Below, piece by piece: positions 16,465 through 23,240 of a DNA stretch of 60,375 nucleotides (position 1 is its first letter; each line of letters opens with the position of its first letter). The DNA is from Rhodoplanes serenus. Its GTDB lineage: Bacteria > Pseudomonadota > Alphaproteobacteria > Rhizobiales > Xanthobacteraceae. The stretch spans positions 1 through 60,375 of the forward strand of contig CAMDFO010000024.1 of assembly GCA_945897515.1 (NCBI GenBank), written 5' to 3'. The position numbers were made by a program, and so were the translations under genes. The notes under the pieces are model-generated. The model saw only the letters and a program-made list of their open reading frames with translations. It made no database searches and was not told the DNA's origin.

Positions 16465-17097
16465 GTGATCGATCTCTACACCTGGACGACGCCCAACGGC
16501 CGCAAGGTTTCCATCGCGCTCGAGGAGATGGGCCTGCCCTACACCGTGCATTCCGTCGACATCGGCAAGGACGAGCAGTTCAAGCCGGAATTCCTGAAGA
16601 TCAGCCCGAACAACCGTATCCCCGCGATCGTCGATCGCGACAACGGCCTGTCGCTGATGGAGTCCGGCGCGATCCTGACCTATCTCGGCGACAAGACCGG
16701 CAAGCTGCTGCCGAAGTCCGGCGAAAAGCGATGGAAGACCATCGAGTGGCTGAACTGGCAGATGGGCGGCCCGGGCCCGATGCTCGGCCAAGTCCATCAC
16801 TTCGTGAAATACAATCCCGGCAAGGCGCCTTATGCCGAGGAGCGGTATCTCAAGGAGGCACACCGGCTCTACGGCGTGCTCGACAAGCGCCTCGCCGATC
16901 GCGAATACGTCGCCGACGATTACTCGATCGCCGATATCGCGATCTGGCCGTGGATCAGCCGCTACGAGTGGCAGACCATCGACATGAAGCAGTATCCGAA
17001 CGTGCTGCGCTGGTATACGACCATCGCCAAGAAGCCGGCGACTCAGAAGGGCTACAAGGTACCGAAGGACGTGGGCGAAGTGCCGATACCCGCGTAA
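16465..17097 (+). CDS. Glutathione S-transferase family protein (YfcG/YghU-like)
   Basis: From a GTG at 16465 (VIDLYTWTTPNGRKVSIALE), preceded by AGGGACGGA, the protein is 210 aa. The thioredoxin-like N-terminal domain carries TWTTPNGRKV, SPNNRIPAIVD (cis-Pro) and LMESGAILTYLGD (glutathione-binding Glu-Ser). The helical C-terminal domain has WLNWQMGGPGPMLGQVHHF and YSIADIAIWPWISRYEW. TxxPNGxKV with PNNRIPAI is the mark of the Nu-class YfcG/YghU group, which have disulphide-bond reductase or peroxidase activity with glutathione. It may be co-transcribed with uraD-uraH, 29 bp upstream. Confidence 0.9.
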   Translation: MIDLYTWTTPNGRKVSIALEEMGLPYTVHSVDIGKDEQFKPEFLKISPNNRIPAIVDRDNGLSLMESGAILTYLGDKTGKLLPKSGEKRWKTIEWLNWQMGGPGPMLGQVHHFVKYNPGKAPYAEERYLKEAHRLYGVLDKRLADREYVADDYSIADIAIWPWISRYEWQTIDMKQYPNVLRWYTTIAKKPATQKGYKVPKDVGEVPIPA

Positions 17098-17161
17098 AGA
17101 CTTCCGGCCGCGACACTCCGACACCCGTCGGTCGATCGCAGCCTCACACGGTGGACGACCC

Positions 17162-17410
17162 ATGACACGAAAAGCCATCAAGATCGTCCACGAGGGCAAG
17201 TACGCCGCCGAAATCTCCGTCGATCTGGTCGAAGATTCCGGCGGCTGGTCGCCCTATCTGTCGCTTGCCGACAAGAACAAGCTCGACGTGGTTCGCACGG
17301 CGTTGCGGGCGGGCGACATCGCGGCCGCCGCCAAGCACGGATTGGTGTTCGAGCTGCTGCCGGTGTCGGCTCCCGTCACGCCGCATCCGCCGGCCGCACC
17401 CGGCGCGTGA
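17162..17410 (+). CDS. Conserved hypothetical protein, 82 aa
   Basis: This small acidic soluble protein begins TRKAIKIVHEGKYAAEISVD, with WSPYLSLADKNKLDVVRTAL in the middle and a Pro/Ala-rich tail. No signal peptide, membrane segment or catalytic motif is visible. Similar short proteins with HEGKYAAEV...GWSPYLS are found as conserved hypotheticals in rhizobia, but I cannot name a function. It is 64 bp downstream of the GST gene, and its last 35 bp overlap the 3' end of the convergent higA gene. Confidence 0.6.
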   Translation: MTRKAIKIVHEGKYAAEISVDLVEDSGGWSPYLSLADKNKLDVVRTALRAGDIAAAAKHGLVFELLPVSAPVTPHPPAAPGA

Positions 17411-17663
17411 TTTCGGCGCCTTTCTCCCGCTGGATCACCGCAATGTCGTACTGGCTCTGCAGATCGAGCCAGAACTGCGCGCTGTTGCCGAAATACCGTC
17501 CGAGCCGCACCGCTGTATCTGCGGTGATCGACCGCCGGGCGTTGAGAATGTCTGTGATACGGCCGGACGGCACGCCGAGGTCGAGCGCAAGGCGATTAGC
17601 GCTAAGCGAACGCGCGGTCAGTTCGCGCTTCAGCAGTCGGCCCGGATGGACGGCAGGAGGCAT
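17376..17663 (-). CDS. higA: HigA-family addiction module antitoxin
   Basis: This 95-aa protein has an XRE-type helix-turn-helix: PPAVHPGRLLKRELTARSLS, then NRLALDLGVPSGRITDILNA, RRSITADTAVRLGRYFGNSA and QFWLDLQSQYD. The last two are the typical HigA/VapI tail. It is 6 bp downstream of the toxin gene, with AGGAGG just before its ATG. The antitoxin should neutralise HigB and repress the pair's promoter. The toxin-first order is characteristic of higBA. Confidence 0.92.
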   Translation of the reverse strand: MPPAVHPGRLLKRELTARSLSANRLALDLGVPSGRITDILNARRSITADTAVRLGRYFGNSAQFWLDLQSQYDIAVIQREKGAEITRRVRPADAA

Positions 17664-17669
17664 GGCTCT

Positions 17670-17957
17670 TCATCCCTTGTGGTAATCCACGATCTCGACC
17701 TCGTACGCATCGCCTTTGCGAAACTCGAAGCAGACACGCCACGGACCGTTGACGGTCATCGCCCACTGGCTTTTGCGATCGCCCTTGAGCTTGTGCAGTC
17801 CGATGCTCTTGAGCGGGCTGAGGTCGTGCAACGACTTCGCGACGTTCAGAGCGAGCAGCAAATCCGTGGCAGCCTCGACGTCCAGTCCGCGAAACTGGTT
17901 CGGCCGCTCCCCCTCCCAGATCTTGCGGGTTGCGGAATTCCGCCACGACCGGATCAT
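17670..17957 (-). CDS. higB: HigB/RelE-family mRNA interferase toxin
   Basis: This 95-aa basic protein has the small RelE/HigB fold: DLSPLKSIGLHKLKGDRKSQ (the LHxLKGdr motif), then WAMTVNGPWRVCFEFRKGDA and YEVEIVDYHKG at the C-terminus. The segment matches the HigB/'killer protein' group, ribosome-dependent or free mRNA endonucleases. The residues appear intact, so the toxin is probably functional. It is first in the higBA operon and divergent from the metallo-beta-lactamase-fold gene at 18085. Confidence 0.9.
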   Translation of the reverse strand: MIRSWRNSATRKIWEGERPNQFRGLDVEAATDLLLALNVAKSLHDLSPLKSIGLHKLKGDRKSQWAMTVNGPWRVCFEFRKGDAYEVEIVDYHKG

Positions 17958-17990
17958 GGCAAAAACGTACTACGGAAAACGGTTAAATGC
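17958..17990 (-). promoter_or_regulatory. Possible higBA operator
   Basis: Immediately upstream of higB, CGTACTACG (17966-17974) is an odd-length near-perfect palindrome, with further ACGG and CCGT words beside it. An autoregulatory HigA operator is expected here. The identification is by position and symmetry only. The wider 17958-18084 gap shows no other element. Confidence 0.35.
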
Positions 17991-18084
17991 AAGATTTGAC
18001 CCGCGCCGAACTTATTGTGGCACTGCCCCCGACCTCTTGCTGACCCGAGCCCGGCGGTGACAGACTGCGCGTGCGAGGGAACAC

Positions 18085-18915
18085 ATGCCGGCATTCATCT
18101 GCAACACCTGCGGGACACAACACGCGCCGACCGAGAAACCGCCGGCGAGTTGCGTCATCTGCGACGATGAGCGGCAATACGTCCCGGTCGGCGGCCAGAC
18201 CTGGACCACGCACGACGCCCTAGCGCGGCGGACGTTCAACGCCTGGCGCGAGCTCGAGCCGGGCCTGCTCTCGATCGTGACGTTCCCGGCGTTCGGCATC
18301 GGCCAGCGCGCCCAGCTTCTGCGCACGCCGCACGGCAACTACCTGTGGGACTGCATCTCGCTCTGCGACGCCGCCACCGTCGAACTGATAAAGGCAATGG
18401 GCGGCATCAAGGGCATCGCGATCTCGCACCCGCATTATTACACCTGCCTGGTCGAGTGGAGCCAGGCGTTCGGCGGCGTGCCGGTGCATCTGCACGAGGC
18501 CGACAAGCAGTGGGTGCTGCGTCCCGACCCTTGCGTGCAGTTCTGGAGCGGCGACACCAAAGAGCTGGCGCCGGGCCTCACATTGATCTGCGCCGGCGGC
18601 CACTATCCCGGCGGCACGGTGTTGCATTGGGCTGACGGCGCCGGCGGCAAGGGCGCGCTGCTGTCGGGCGACATCGTGCAGGTGGTGCAGGACAACAAGT
18701 CGGTGAGCTTCATGTGGAGCTTCCCGAACTTCGTGCCGCTGTCGGGCCCGCGCGTCGAAGGCGTGGTCAAATCGCTCAAACCTTACGCGTTCGACCGGGT
18801 GCACGGCGCGTTCAACGACCGCACCATCTGGCAGGACGGCAAGGGCGTGGTCGAGCGTTCCGCCGCGCGCTATCTCGAGATCATCCGCGGCGACGGCAGC
18901 TACGAGCTGCGCTGA
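18085..18915 (+). CDS. Metallo-beta-lactamase-fold protein with N-terminal Cys4 zinc knuckle
   Basis: This 276-aa protein opens with a rubredoxin-like zinc knuckle (Cys6-x2-Cys9 and Cys23-x2-Cys26: FICNTCG...SCVICDDERQYVP). The MBL fold follows. The usual HxHxDH is replaced by H115-P-H117-Y-Y-T, while later ligands remain: His173 in AGGHYPGG and Asp196 in LLSGDIVQV. The active site is thus partly altered, with the Asp-His pair lost. Proteins of this type are annotated simply as MBL-fold hydrolases. It is cytoplasmic. The gene stands alone on its strand and ends 3 bp from the convergent 18919-19749 gene. Confidence 0.85.
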   Translation: MPAFICNTCGTQHAPTEKPPASCVICDDERQYVPVGGQTWTTHDALARRTFNAWRELEPGLLSIVTFPAFGIGQRAQLLRTPHGNYLWDCISLCDAATVELIKAMGGIKGIAISHPHYYTCLVEWSQAFGGVPVHLHEADKQWVLRPDPCVQFWSGDTKELAPGLTLICAGGHYPGGTVLHWADGAGGKGALLSGDIVQVVQDNKSVSFMWSFPNFVPLSGPRVEGVVKSLKPYAFDRVHGAFNDRTIWQDGKGVVERSAARYLEIIRGDGSYELR

Positions 18916-18918
18916 CGC

Positions 18919-19749
18919 TTAGCGCAGCGCCTTGAGCGCGCCTTCGACCGCCGTATCGAAAAACGCCTCGGTGTAGCCCGCCTGGTCGGTGGCGGCGGCG
19001 ATCTTGTGCGCCGGGGCAAACGCGGCGAGGAACTCGTGGGTGTGCCAGTGCCCGATCGGCGGCAGCAGCGGCAATCCGGGAATCCGCGGCTCCGGATACA
19101 TCGTGACGTAGAAATACGGCTCGTCGCAATATTCGTCGCCGGGCGAGAAGCCGAGCCCGATGCCGCGGTCGCGGCCGAGCTCGACCACCGAGTCCAGGTC
19201 GAAATGATGCGGCCAGCAACGCACCGGCGCAGGCTTGAGCCGCAGCGGCGTGAGCTTGCGGCCGATGCGGCCCAGCATGGCATGGGCGTCGGCGTACCAC
19301 ATTGGCAGCGCGGCGAACTGGTCGTGCAGTTCGTCGAGCGAATAGCGCGCGCCAAGCCCCAGCACGTGATCGGGCATGTCGTAGGGCACCGGCGCATCGA
19401 GCGCCGCGGGATCGAGGCCCCGTCCCGCCAGTTGCTCGCCGAGCCAGGTTCGCACCTCCGGATCGGCACGGCCGTCGAGCGCCAGCATCTGCGGCGCCGA
19501 CCCCAGCACCACGAGCGTCAGGTCGGCGAGCCGCAAGCCGACCCGCACGCCGCCGTGCAACGGATGCGTGGTCAATCCGCCGAAACGATCGTCCCAGGCG
19601 AGGCTGGTATGGCCGTCGTGCGGCTGCGCCGGGACGTGGGCGCGCGCCGCGCGCGCTAGCCATTGCGCGGCGTAGTGCGCCTGCACGCGCGCGGCGTGGA
19701 AGGAGCGGAAGTTGACGGTGGCGAGCGGGCGCCAGTCGGGATTGCTCAT
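18919..19749 (-). CDS. Conserved protein of unknown function (WPHHFDL motif)
   Basis: This 276-aa soluble protein starts at MSNPDWRP (ATG at 19749). Striking words are PVRCWPHHFDLDSVVELG, IGLGFSPGDEYCDEPYFYVT, MYPEPRIPGLPLLPPIGHWH and HEFLAAFAPAHKI, which look like conserved-family signatures. The pattern of His, Asp and aromatic residues could form a small-molecule or metal site. I do not recognise the family and assign no function. It is 11 bp downstream of the HpaI-like aldolase gene on the same strand, so it may belong to the hpaH-hpaI transcript. Confidence 0.75.
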   Translation of the reverse strand: MSNPDWRPLATVNFRSFHAARVQAHYAAQWLARAARAHVPAQPHDGHTSLAWDDRFGGLTTHPLHGGVRVGLRLADLTLVVLGSAPQMLALDGRADPEVRTWLGEQLAGRGLDPAALDAPVPYDMPDHVLGLGARYSLDELHDQFAALPMWYADAHAMLGRIGRKLTPLRLKPAPVRCWPHHFDLDSVVELGRDRGIGLGFSPGDEYCDEPYFYVTMYPEPRIPGLPLLPPIGHWHTHEFLAAFAPAHKIAAATDQAGYTEAFFDTAVEGALKALR

Positions 19750-19760
19750 GATCGGCGTTC

Positions 19761-20528
19761 TTAGCCGCCCTTGAAGCGCTTCGCCAGCGCGTCGGCGTGC
19801 TTGGCGAGCAGCCCGAGGTCGGCGCCGACGGCGACGAACGTATAACCCCATTCGAGGAATCGCTTGGCCTCTTCCTCGTTGGCCGTGAGGATGCCGGCTG
19901 CCTTGCCGACCTTCTTCAGCCGCGTCACCGCGTCTTTCAGTGCATCCTGCACTTCGGGATGGCCCCAGTTGCCGATATGCCCGAACGACGCCGACAGATC
20001 GTTGGGTCCGATGAACACGCCGTCGATGCCGTCGACCGAAGCGATGTCCTCAATCTGCTTGAGCGCCTCGCGGGTCTCGACCTGCACCAGCAGGCAGATC
20101 TCGCTGCTGGCATTCTTGAGATAGTTGGTCACGCGCCCGTAACGGCTGGCGCGGCCCGAACCGGTGATGCCGCGGATGCCCTTCGGCGGATAGCGCGTCG
20201 CTTCGACCGCGCGCTGGGCCTCGTCCGGATTCTGCACGAACGGAATAAGCAAAGTCTGCGCGCCGATATCGAGATAGCGCTTGATCAGAACGATGTCGTT
20301 CCACGCCGGCCGTACGACGCACGACGCGGTGCCGGCCTGCGCCGCCTGCAGATGCGCCAGGATGTCCGGCACTTCGTTGGGCGAATGCTCGGTGTCGAGC
20401 AGCAGCCAGTCGAAGCCGGAGTGCGACACGATCTCGGTGGTGATATTGCTGCACAGGCTGCACCACAGGCCGATCTGCACCTGGCCGTTGGCGATGGCGT
20501 GCTTGAACGCGTTACGCGGCATGTCCAT
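19761..20528 (-). CDS. hpaI: HpcH/HpaI family aldolase
   Basis: This 255-aa class II pyruvate aldolase has WCSLCSNITTEIVSHSGFDW, LLLDTEHSPNEVPDI, RPAWNDIVLIKRYLDIGAQT (catalytic Arg), LVQVETREALKQIEDI (metal Glu) and GVFIGPNDLSASFG (metal Asp). HpaI cleaves 4-hydroxy-2-oxoheptanedioate to pyruvate and succinate semialdehyde in homoprotocatechuate breakdown; relatives act on other 4-hydroxy-2-oxo acids. The ATG at 20528 is chosen because AGGAA lies 5 bp upstream. It is 105 bp downstream of the hydratase gene, separated by a palindromic repeat. The pair can process 2-oxo-dienoates from meta cleavage. Confidence 0.88.
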   Translation of the reverse strand: MDMPRNAFKHAIANGQVQIGLWCSLCSNITTEIVSHSGFDWLLLDTEHSPNEVPDILAHLQAAQAGTASCVVRPAWNDIVLIKRYLDIGAQTLLIPFVQNPDEAQRAVEATRYPPKGIRGITGSGRASRYGRVTNYLKNASSEICLLVQVETREALKQIEDIASVDGIDGVFIGPNDLSASFGHIGNWGHPEVQDALKDAVTRLKKVGKAAGILTANEEEAKRFLEWGYTFVAVGADLGLLAKHADALAKRFKGG

Positions 20529-20552
20529 GAACGTTCCTGACCCATTCTCCAC

Positions 20553-20627
20553 TGTCATCGTCCGCGAAGGCGGACGATCCAGTATTTTGCGAAAGGCTGG
20601 ATGCCCCGCCTTCGCGGGGCATGACAA
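20553..20627. repeat. Dispersed palindromic repeat, family B copy 2
   Basis: TGTCATCGTCCGCGAAGGCG...GATCCAGTA and CTGGATGCCCCGCC TTCGCGGGGCATGACAA form two consecutive hairpins that match the copy at 6054-6117. It separates hpaH from hpaI. The second hairpin (GCCCCGCCTTCGCGGGGC) is stable enough to affect read-through or mRNA decay. Confidence 0.7.
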
Positions 20628-20632
20628 CCGAG

Positions 20633-21415
20633 CTACACGAACTGCACCGATATCCCGCCGAGCGGGCCGAAATCTCCGTGCAGCGTATCGCCCTTCTTGG
20701 CGAATACCACGCGCGTAAACGAACCCGCCAGGATGACATGCCCCGGCTCGAAGGTGATGCCGCTCTCGCCGAGCTTGTTGGCCAGCCACGCCACGCCCAG
20801 CGCCGGATGACCGAGCACGCCGGCGGCGAGCCCCGTCTCTTCGATCTCGGCGTTGACGTACATGATGCCGCCGACCCAGCGCAGGTCGACGTCCATCGGA
20901 CCGACCGGACGGCCGCCCATCACGATGCCCGCGGCCGCGCCGTTGTCGGACACGGTGTCGAAAATCTTGCGCGGGTCCTGGATGCGCGCATCCACGATCT
21001 CCAGCGCCGGCACCACGTATTCGGTGGCGCGCAGCACGTCGGTCAGCGTCACGCCCGGACCTTTGAGCGCCTTGCCCATCACGAACGCCAGCTCGACCTC
21101 GACCCGCGGCCGGCAATAGTCGGCGTGCGCCACCTTGGCGCCGTCCGCCACCAGCATGTCGTCGAACAGGTAGCCGTAGTCCGGCTCGTCGATCTGCGAG
21201 GAGCGCTGCATCGCCTTCGAGGTCAGCCCGACCTTGTAGCCGATCAGCTTGCGCCCTGCGGCCATCCTGCGCTTGGCGCACTCGGTCGAGATCGCATAGG
21301 CGTCGCCGATGTCGATGCCCGGAAACGTGGTCGAAATCTGCACCGCCTGTTTGCGGTTCTTGGCCGCCTCCATCAGGATATCGGCGGCCTTGTTGCGATC
21401 GGCATCGGACAGCAT
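20633..21415 (-). CDS. hpaH: 2-oxo-hept-3-ene-1,7-dioate hydratase (HpaH-like)
   Basis: This 260-aa member of the hydratase/decarboxylase superfamily has [20 protein letters not shown] (conserved GxKvGLTS), [15 protein letters not shown] (metal Glu pair), [14 protein letters not shown] and [20 protein letters not shown]. HpaH adds water to 2-oxohept-3-enedioate to give the HpaI substrate. GGGAGG sits ahead of the ATG. The rest of the homoprotocatechuate set (HpaB-HpaG) is absent from the window, so the pair may serve a different aromatic acid. The strand and order (hydratase then aldolase) support an operon. Confidence 0.9.
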   Translation of the reverse strand: MLSDADRNKAADILMEAAKNRKQAVQISTTFPGIDIGDAYAISTECAKRRMAAGRKLIGYKVGLTSKAMQRSSQIDEPDYGYLFDDMLVADGAKVAHADYCRPRVEVELAFVMGKALKGPGVTLTDVLRATEYVVPALEIVDARIQDPRKIFDTVSDNGAAAGIVMGGRPVGPMDVDLRWVGGIMYVNAEIEETGLAAGVLGHPALGVAWLANKLGESGITFEPGHVILAGSFTRVVFAKKGDTLHGDFGPLGGISVQFV

Positions 21416-21497
21416 CGGCTCATTCCCTCCCGTTTACAGGGTTGATCCTGTACCGCCTCCGGTCTGAAATTCCAATGGCTGCAATGCGCGGCGACCC

Positions 21498-21710
21498 TCA
21501 ATAGTGCGGCGGCGGCGGCTCCGGTTCGGCAGACCCGGCCGCCATCTCCTGCACCTGATCGCCGACGCGTTCGATCTGCCGGTTCAGGCTCTCGATTTCC
21601 TTCCACTGGGCCGTGATGGTGCTGTTGAGATCCTCGATCGCCCGGTCCTGGTGGGCAACGCGCATTTCCAGCGCGTCGATCCGTGTGAGGAGGCTTTCGA
21701 GTGCGGTCAT
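21498..21710 (-). CDS. slyX: SlyX family protein
   Basis: This 70-aa protein is mostly a coiled coil (about residues 5-58: LESLLTRIDALEMRVAHQDR, AIEDLNSTITAQWKEIESLN, RQIERVGDQVQEM) and ends in the Pro-rich PPPPHY tail typical of SlyX. Function is unknown across the family. It is divergent from the DUF1080 genes and 82 bp upstream of hpaH on the same strand. Confidence 0.88.
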   Translation of the reverse strand: MTALESLLTRIDALEMRVAHQDRAIEDLNSTITAQWKEIESLNRQIERVGDQVQEMAAGSAEPEPPPPHY

Positions 21711-21742
21711 GGGTTTACCTGCTGCTTGCCGCGCGGCGTACC

Positions 21743-21780
21743 CGGCTTACGCGCGGCCCTGCCGTTTGTTATCGTTCCCC
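21743..21780 (+). promoter_or_regulatory. Conserved upstream block, DUF1080 copy 1
   Basis: The 38-bp stretch from CGGCTTACGC to TATCGTTCCCC is repeated with a few changes ahead of the second DUF1080 gene (22458-22495). Both copies end about 30-37 bp before the ATG and are followed by a GGGGAGGT ribosome site. Conservation between copies points to a shared promoter or operator, although no sigma70-type boxes are plain. Confidence 0.45.
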
Positions 21781-21809
21781 ATAATCATAATCAAATGGGG
21801 GAGGTTACG

Positions 21810-22415
21810 ATGAAACGCCTGTCTGTCTTTGCTGCAGGATTGCTGCTGACCGGTCTGGCTGCATTCCCACTCGCACAACAGGCCTCCGGCCAGTCCGGCG
21901 AGGGATGGGTCAGCCTGTTCGACGGCAAGACCATGGACGGCTGGTCCCCGGTCGGCGAAACCAATTGGCGTGTCGAGGACGGCGCTATCGTCGCCGACAA
22001 GCGGACCAGCAAGGGCGCCGCCCACCTCCTCTCCAAGAATTCTTACAAGGACTTCATGCTGCACATCGAGTTCTGGGCGAGCGACGACGCCAACAGCGGC
22101 ATCTTCATGCGTTGCGCCGACCCGAAGAACATCGGCGACCGGACCTGCTACGAGGCGAACATCTTCGATACGCGTCCGGACCCGACCTACGGCACCGGCG
22201 GCATCGTCCATTTCGCCGAGGTGAACCCGATGCCGAAGGCTGGCGGCAAGTGGAACACCTTCGAGATCACCGCCAAGGGACGGCTCATCACGGTGAAGAT
22301 GAACGGCCAAAAGACCTCGGAGCTTCACAACGGCCTGTTCGTCGAGGGGCCGTTCACCCTGCAACACGGCGCGGGCGTCATCAAGTTCCGCAAGGTGGCG
22401 ATCAAGCCGCTCTAA
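21810..22415 (+). CDS. Exported DUF1080 (3-keto-disaccharide hydrolase domain) protein, copy 1
   Basis: This 201-aa protein has a signal peptide (KRLSVFAAGLLLTGLAAFPL, cleavage near ASGQS) and then a concanavalin-like jelly roll of the DUF1080 family: GWVSLFDGKTMDGWSPVG, WRVEDGAIVADKRTSKG, FWASDDANSGIFMRC and GGKWNTFEITAKGRLITVKM. DUF1080 domains occur in 3-keto-glycoside hydrolases and other secreted sugar-acting proteins. It is very similar along its full length to the next gene, from which it differs by scattered substitutions. Periplasmic or secreted; substrate unknown. Confidence 0.88.
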   Translation: MKRLSVFAAGLLLTGLAAFPLAQQASGQSGEGWVSLFDGKTMDGWSPVGETNWRVEDGAIVADKRTSKGAAHLLSKNSYKDFMLHIEFWASDDANSGIFMRCADPKNIGDRTCYEANIFDTRPDPTYGTGGIVHFAEVNPMPKAGGKWNTFEITAKGRLITVKMNGQKTSELHNGLFVEGPFTLQHGAGVIKFRKVAIKPL

Positions 22416-22457
22416 CTGTTCGATGCTGAATCCGGTGCGTCCGCCGCGCGGGCGCAC

Positions 22458-22495
22458 CGGCTTACGCACGGCAGCGCCATTTGCTATCGTTCCCC
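22458..22495 (+). promoter_or_regulatory. Conserved upstream block, DUF1080 copy 2
   Basis: This is the second copy of the 38-bp block described at 21743-21780, with the same ends (CGGCTTACGC and TATCGTTCCCC) and several internal substitutions. It shows that the duplication unit included the upstream control region and not only the reading frame. Confidence 0.45.
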
Positions 22496-22532
22496 TGCAA
22501 TCAACAAACATAAATCAAACGGGGAGGTCGCA

Positions 22533-23138
22533 ATGAAACGCTTGTCCGCCTTTGCTGTTGGACTGCTTCTGATTGGTCTGGCCGCGTTCCCACTCACGCA
22601 AACCGCATCCGGCCAGGCCGGCGACGGCTGGATCACGCTGGTCGACGGCACCAAGATGGGCGACTGGGATCGCGTCGGCGAGGCCAACTGGAGAATGGAA
22701 GACGGCGCCCTCGTTGCCGACAAGATGACCGGCAAGGGCACGGCTCACCTGGTCAGCAAGAACTCCTACAAGGATTTCCAGATCAGGGCCGAGTTCTGGT
22801 CCAGCGACGACGCCAACAGCGGCATCTTCATCCGCTGCTCCGATCCGAAGCGGATCAGCGCCACGAACTCCTACGAGGTGAACATCTTCGACACCCGCAA
22901 GGACCCGAGCTACGGCACCGGCGCCGTCGTCAATTTCGCCGAGGTCAACCCGATGCCCAAGGCCGGCGGCAAGTGGAACACCATGGAGATCACCGCCAAG
23001 GGACGGCAGATCACGGTGATGCTGAACGGACAGAAGACCGTGGACTTCCGGAACGGCCTGTTCGCCGAAGGGCCGTTCACGCTTCAGTACGGCAGCGGCG
23101 TCATCAAATGGCGCAAGGTGCAGATCAAGCCGCTGTAG
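22533..23138 (+). CDS. Exported DUF1080 protein, copy 2
   Basis: This 201-aa tandem paralogue of the gene at 21810 has identical length, signal peptide design (KRLSAFAVGLLLIGLAAFPL) and jelly-roll landmarks (WITLVDGTKMGDWDRVGE, EFWSSDDANSGIFIRC, GGKWNTMEITAKGRQITVML). Some putative binding-face residues differ: LFDGKTMDGW is LVDGTKMGDW here, and the cysteine in TCYEANIF is replaced (NSYEVNIF). The copies may have diverged in ligand. The gene is followed by a strong stem-loop at 23159-23187. Confidence 0.88.
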   Translation: MKRLSAFAVGLLLIGLAAFPLTQTASGQAGDGWITLVDGTKMGDWDRVGEANWRMEDGALVADKMTGKGTAHLVSKNSYKDFQIRAEFWSSDDANSGIFIRCSDPKRISATNSYEVNIFDTRKDPSYGTGAVVNFAEVNPMPKAGGKWNTMEITAKGRQITVMLNGQKTVDFRNGLFAEGPFTLQYGSGVIKWRKVQIKPL

Positions 23139-23158
23139 TCCGCGGCACGAACTGAAAT

Positions 23159-23187
23159 CGCCCCCTCTCTTCGCGAGAGAGGGGGCG
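23159..23187 (+). terminator. Stem-loop after the DUF1080 pair
   Basis: CGCCCCCTCTCT at 23159-23170 pairs perfectly over 12 bp with AGAGAGGGGGCG at 23176-23187, loop TCGCG. There is no T run on either side. It lies 20 bp after the second DUF1080 stop and faces the end of the IS-interrupted gene from the other side, so it may serve both transcripts. Confidence 0.6.
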
Positions 23188-23240
23188 CTGGTACTCCGAT
23201 CGAAGAGCCGGTGCGGCGTTACCGGTTGCTGAGCGGGATT

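Noticed and set aside
17162..17957. A genomic island boundary around higBA
   Set aside because: No integrase, tRNA target, direct repeats or composition shift are visible, so mobility is not supported.
19761..21281. A 506-residue fusion of the aldolase with upstream sequence
   Set aside because: The extra N-terminal part is an out-of-frame reading of hpaH and of a palindromic repeat. The aldolase has its own ATG with a ribosome site at 20528.
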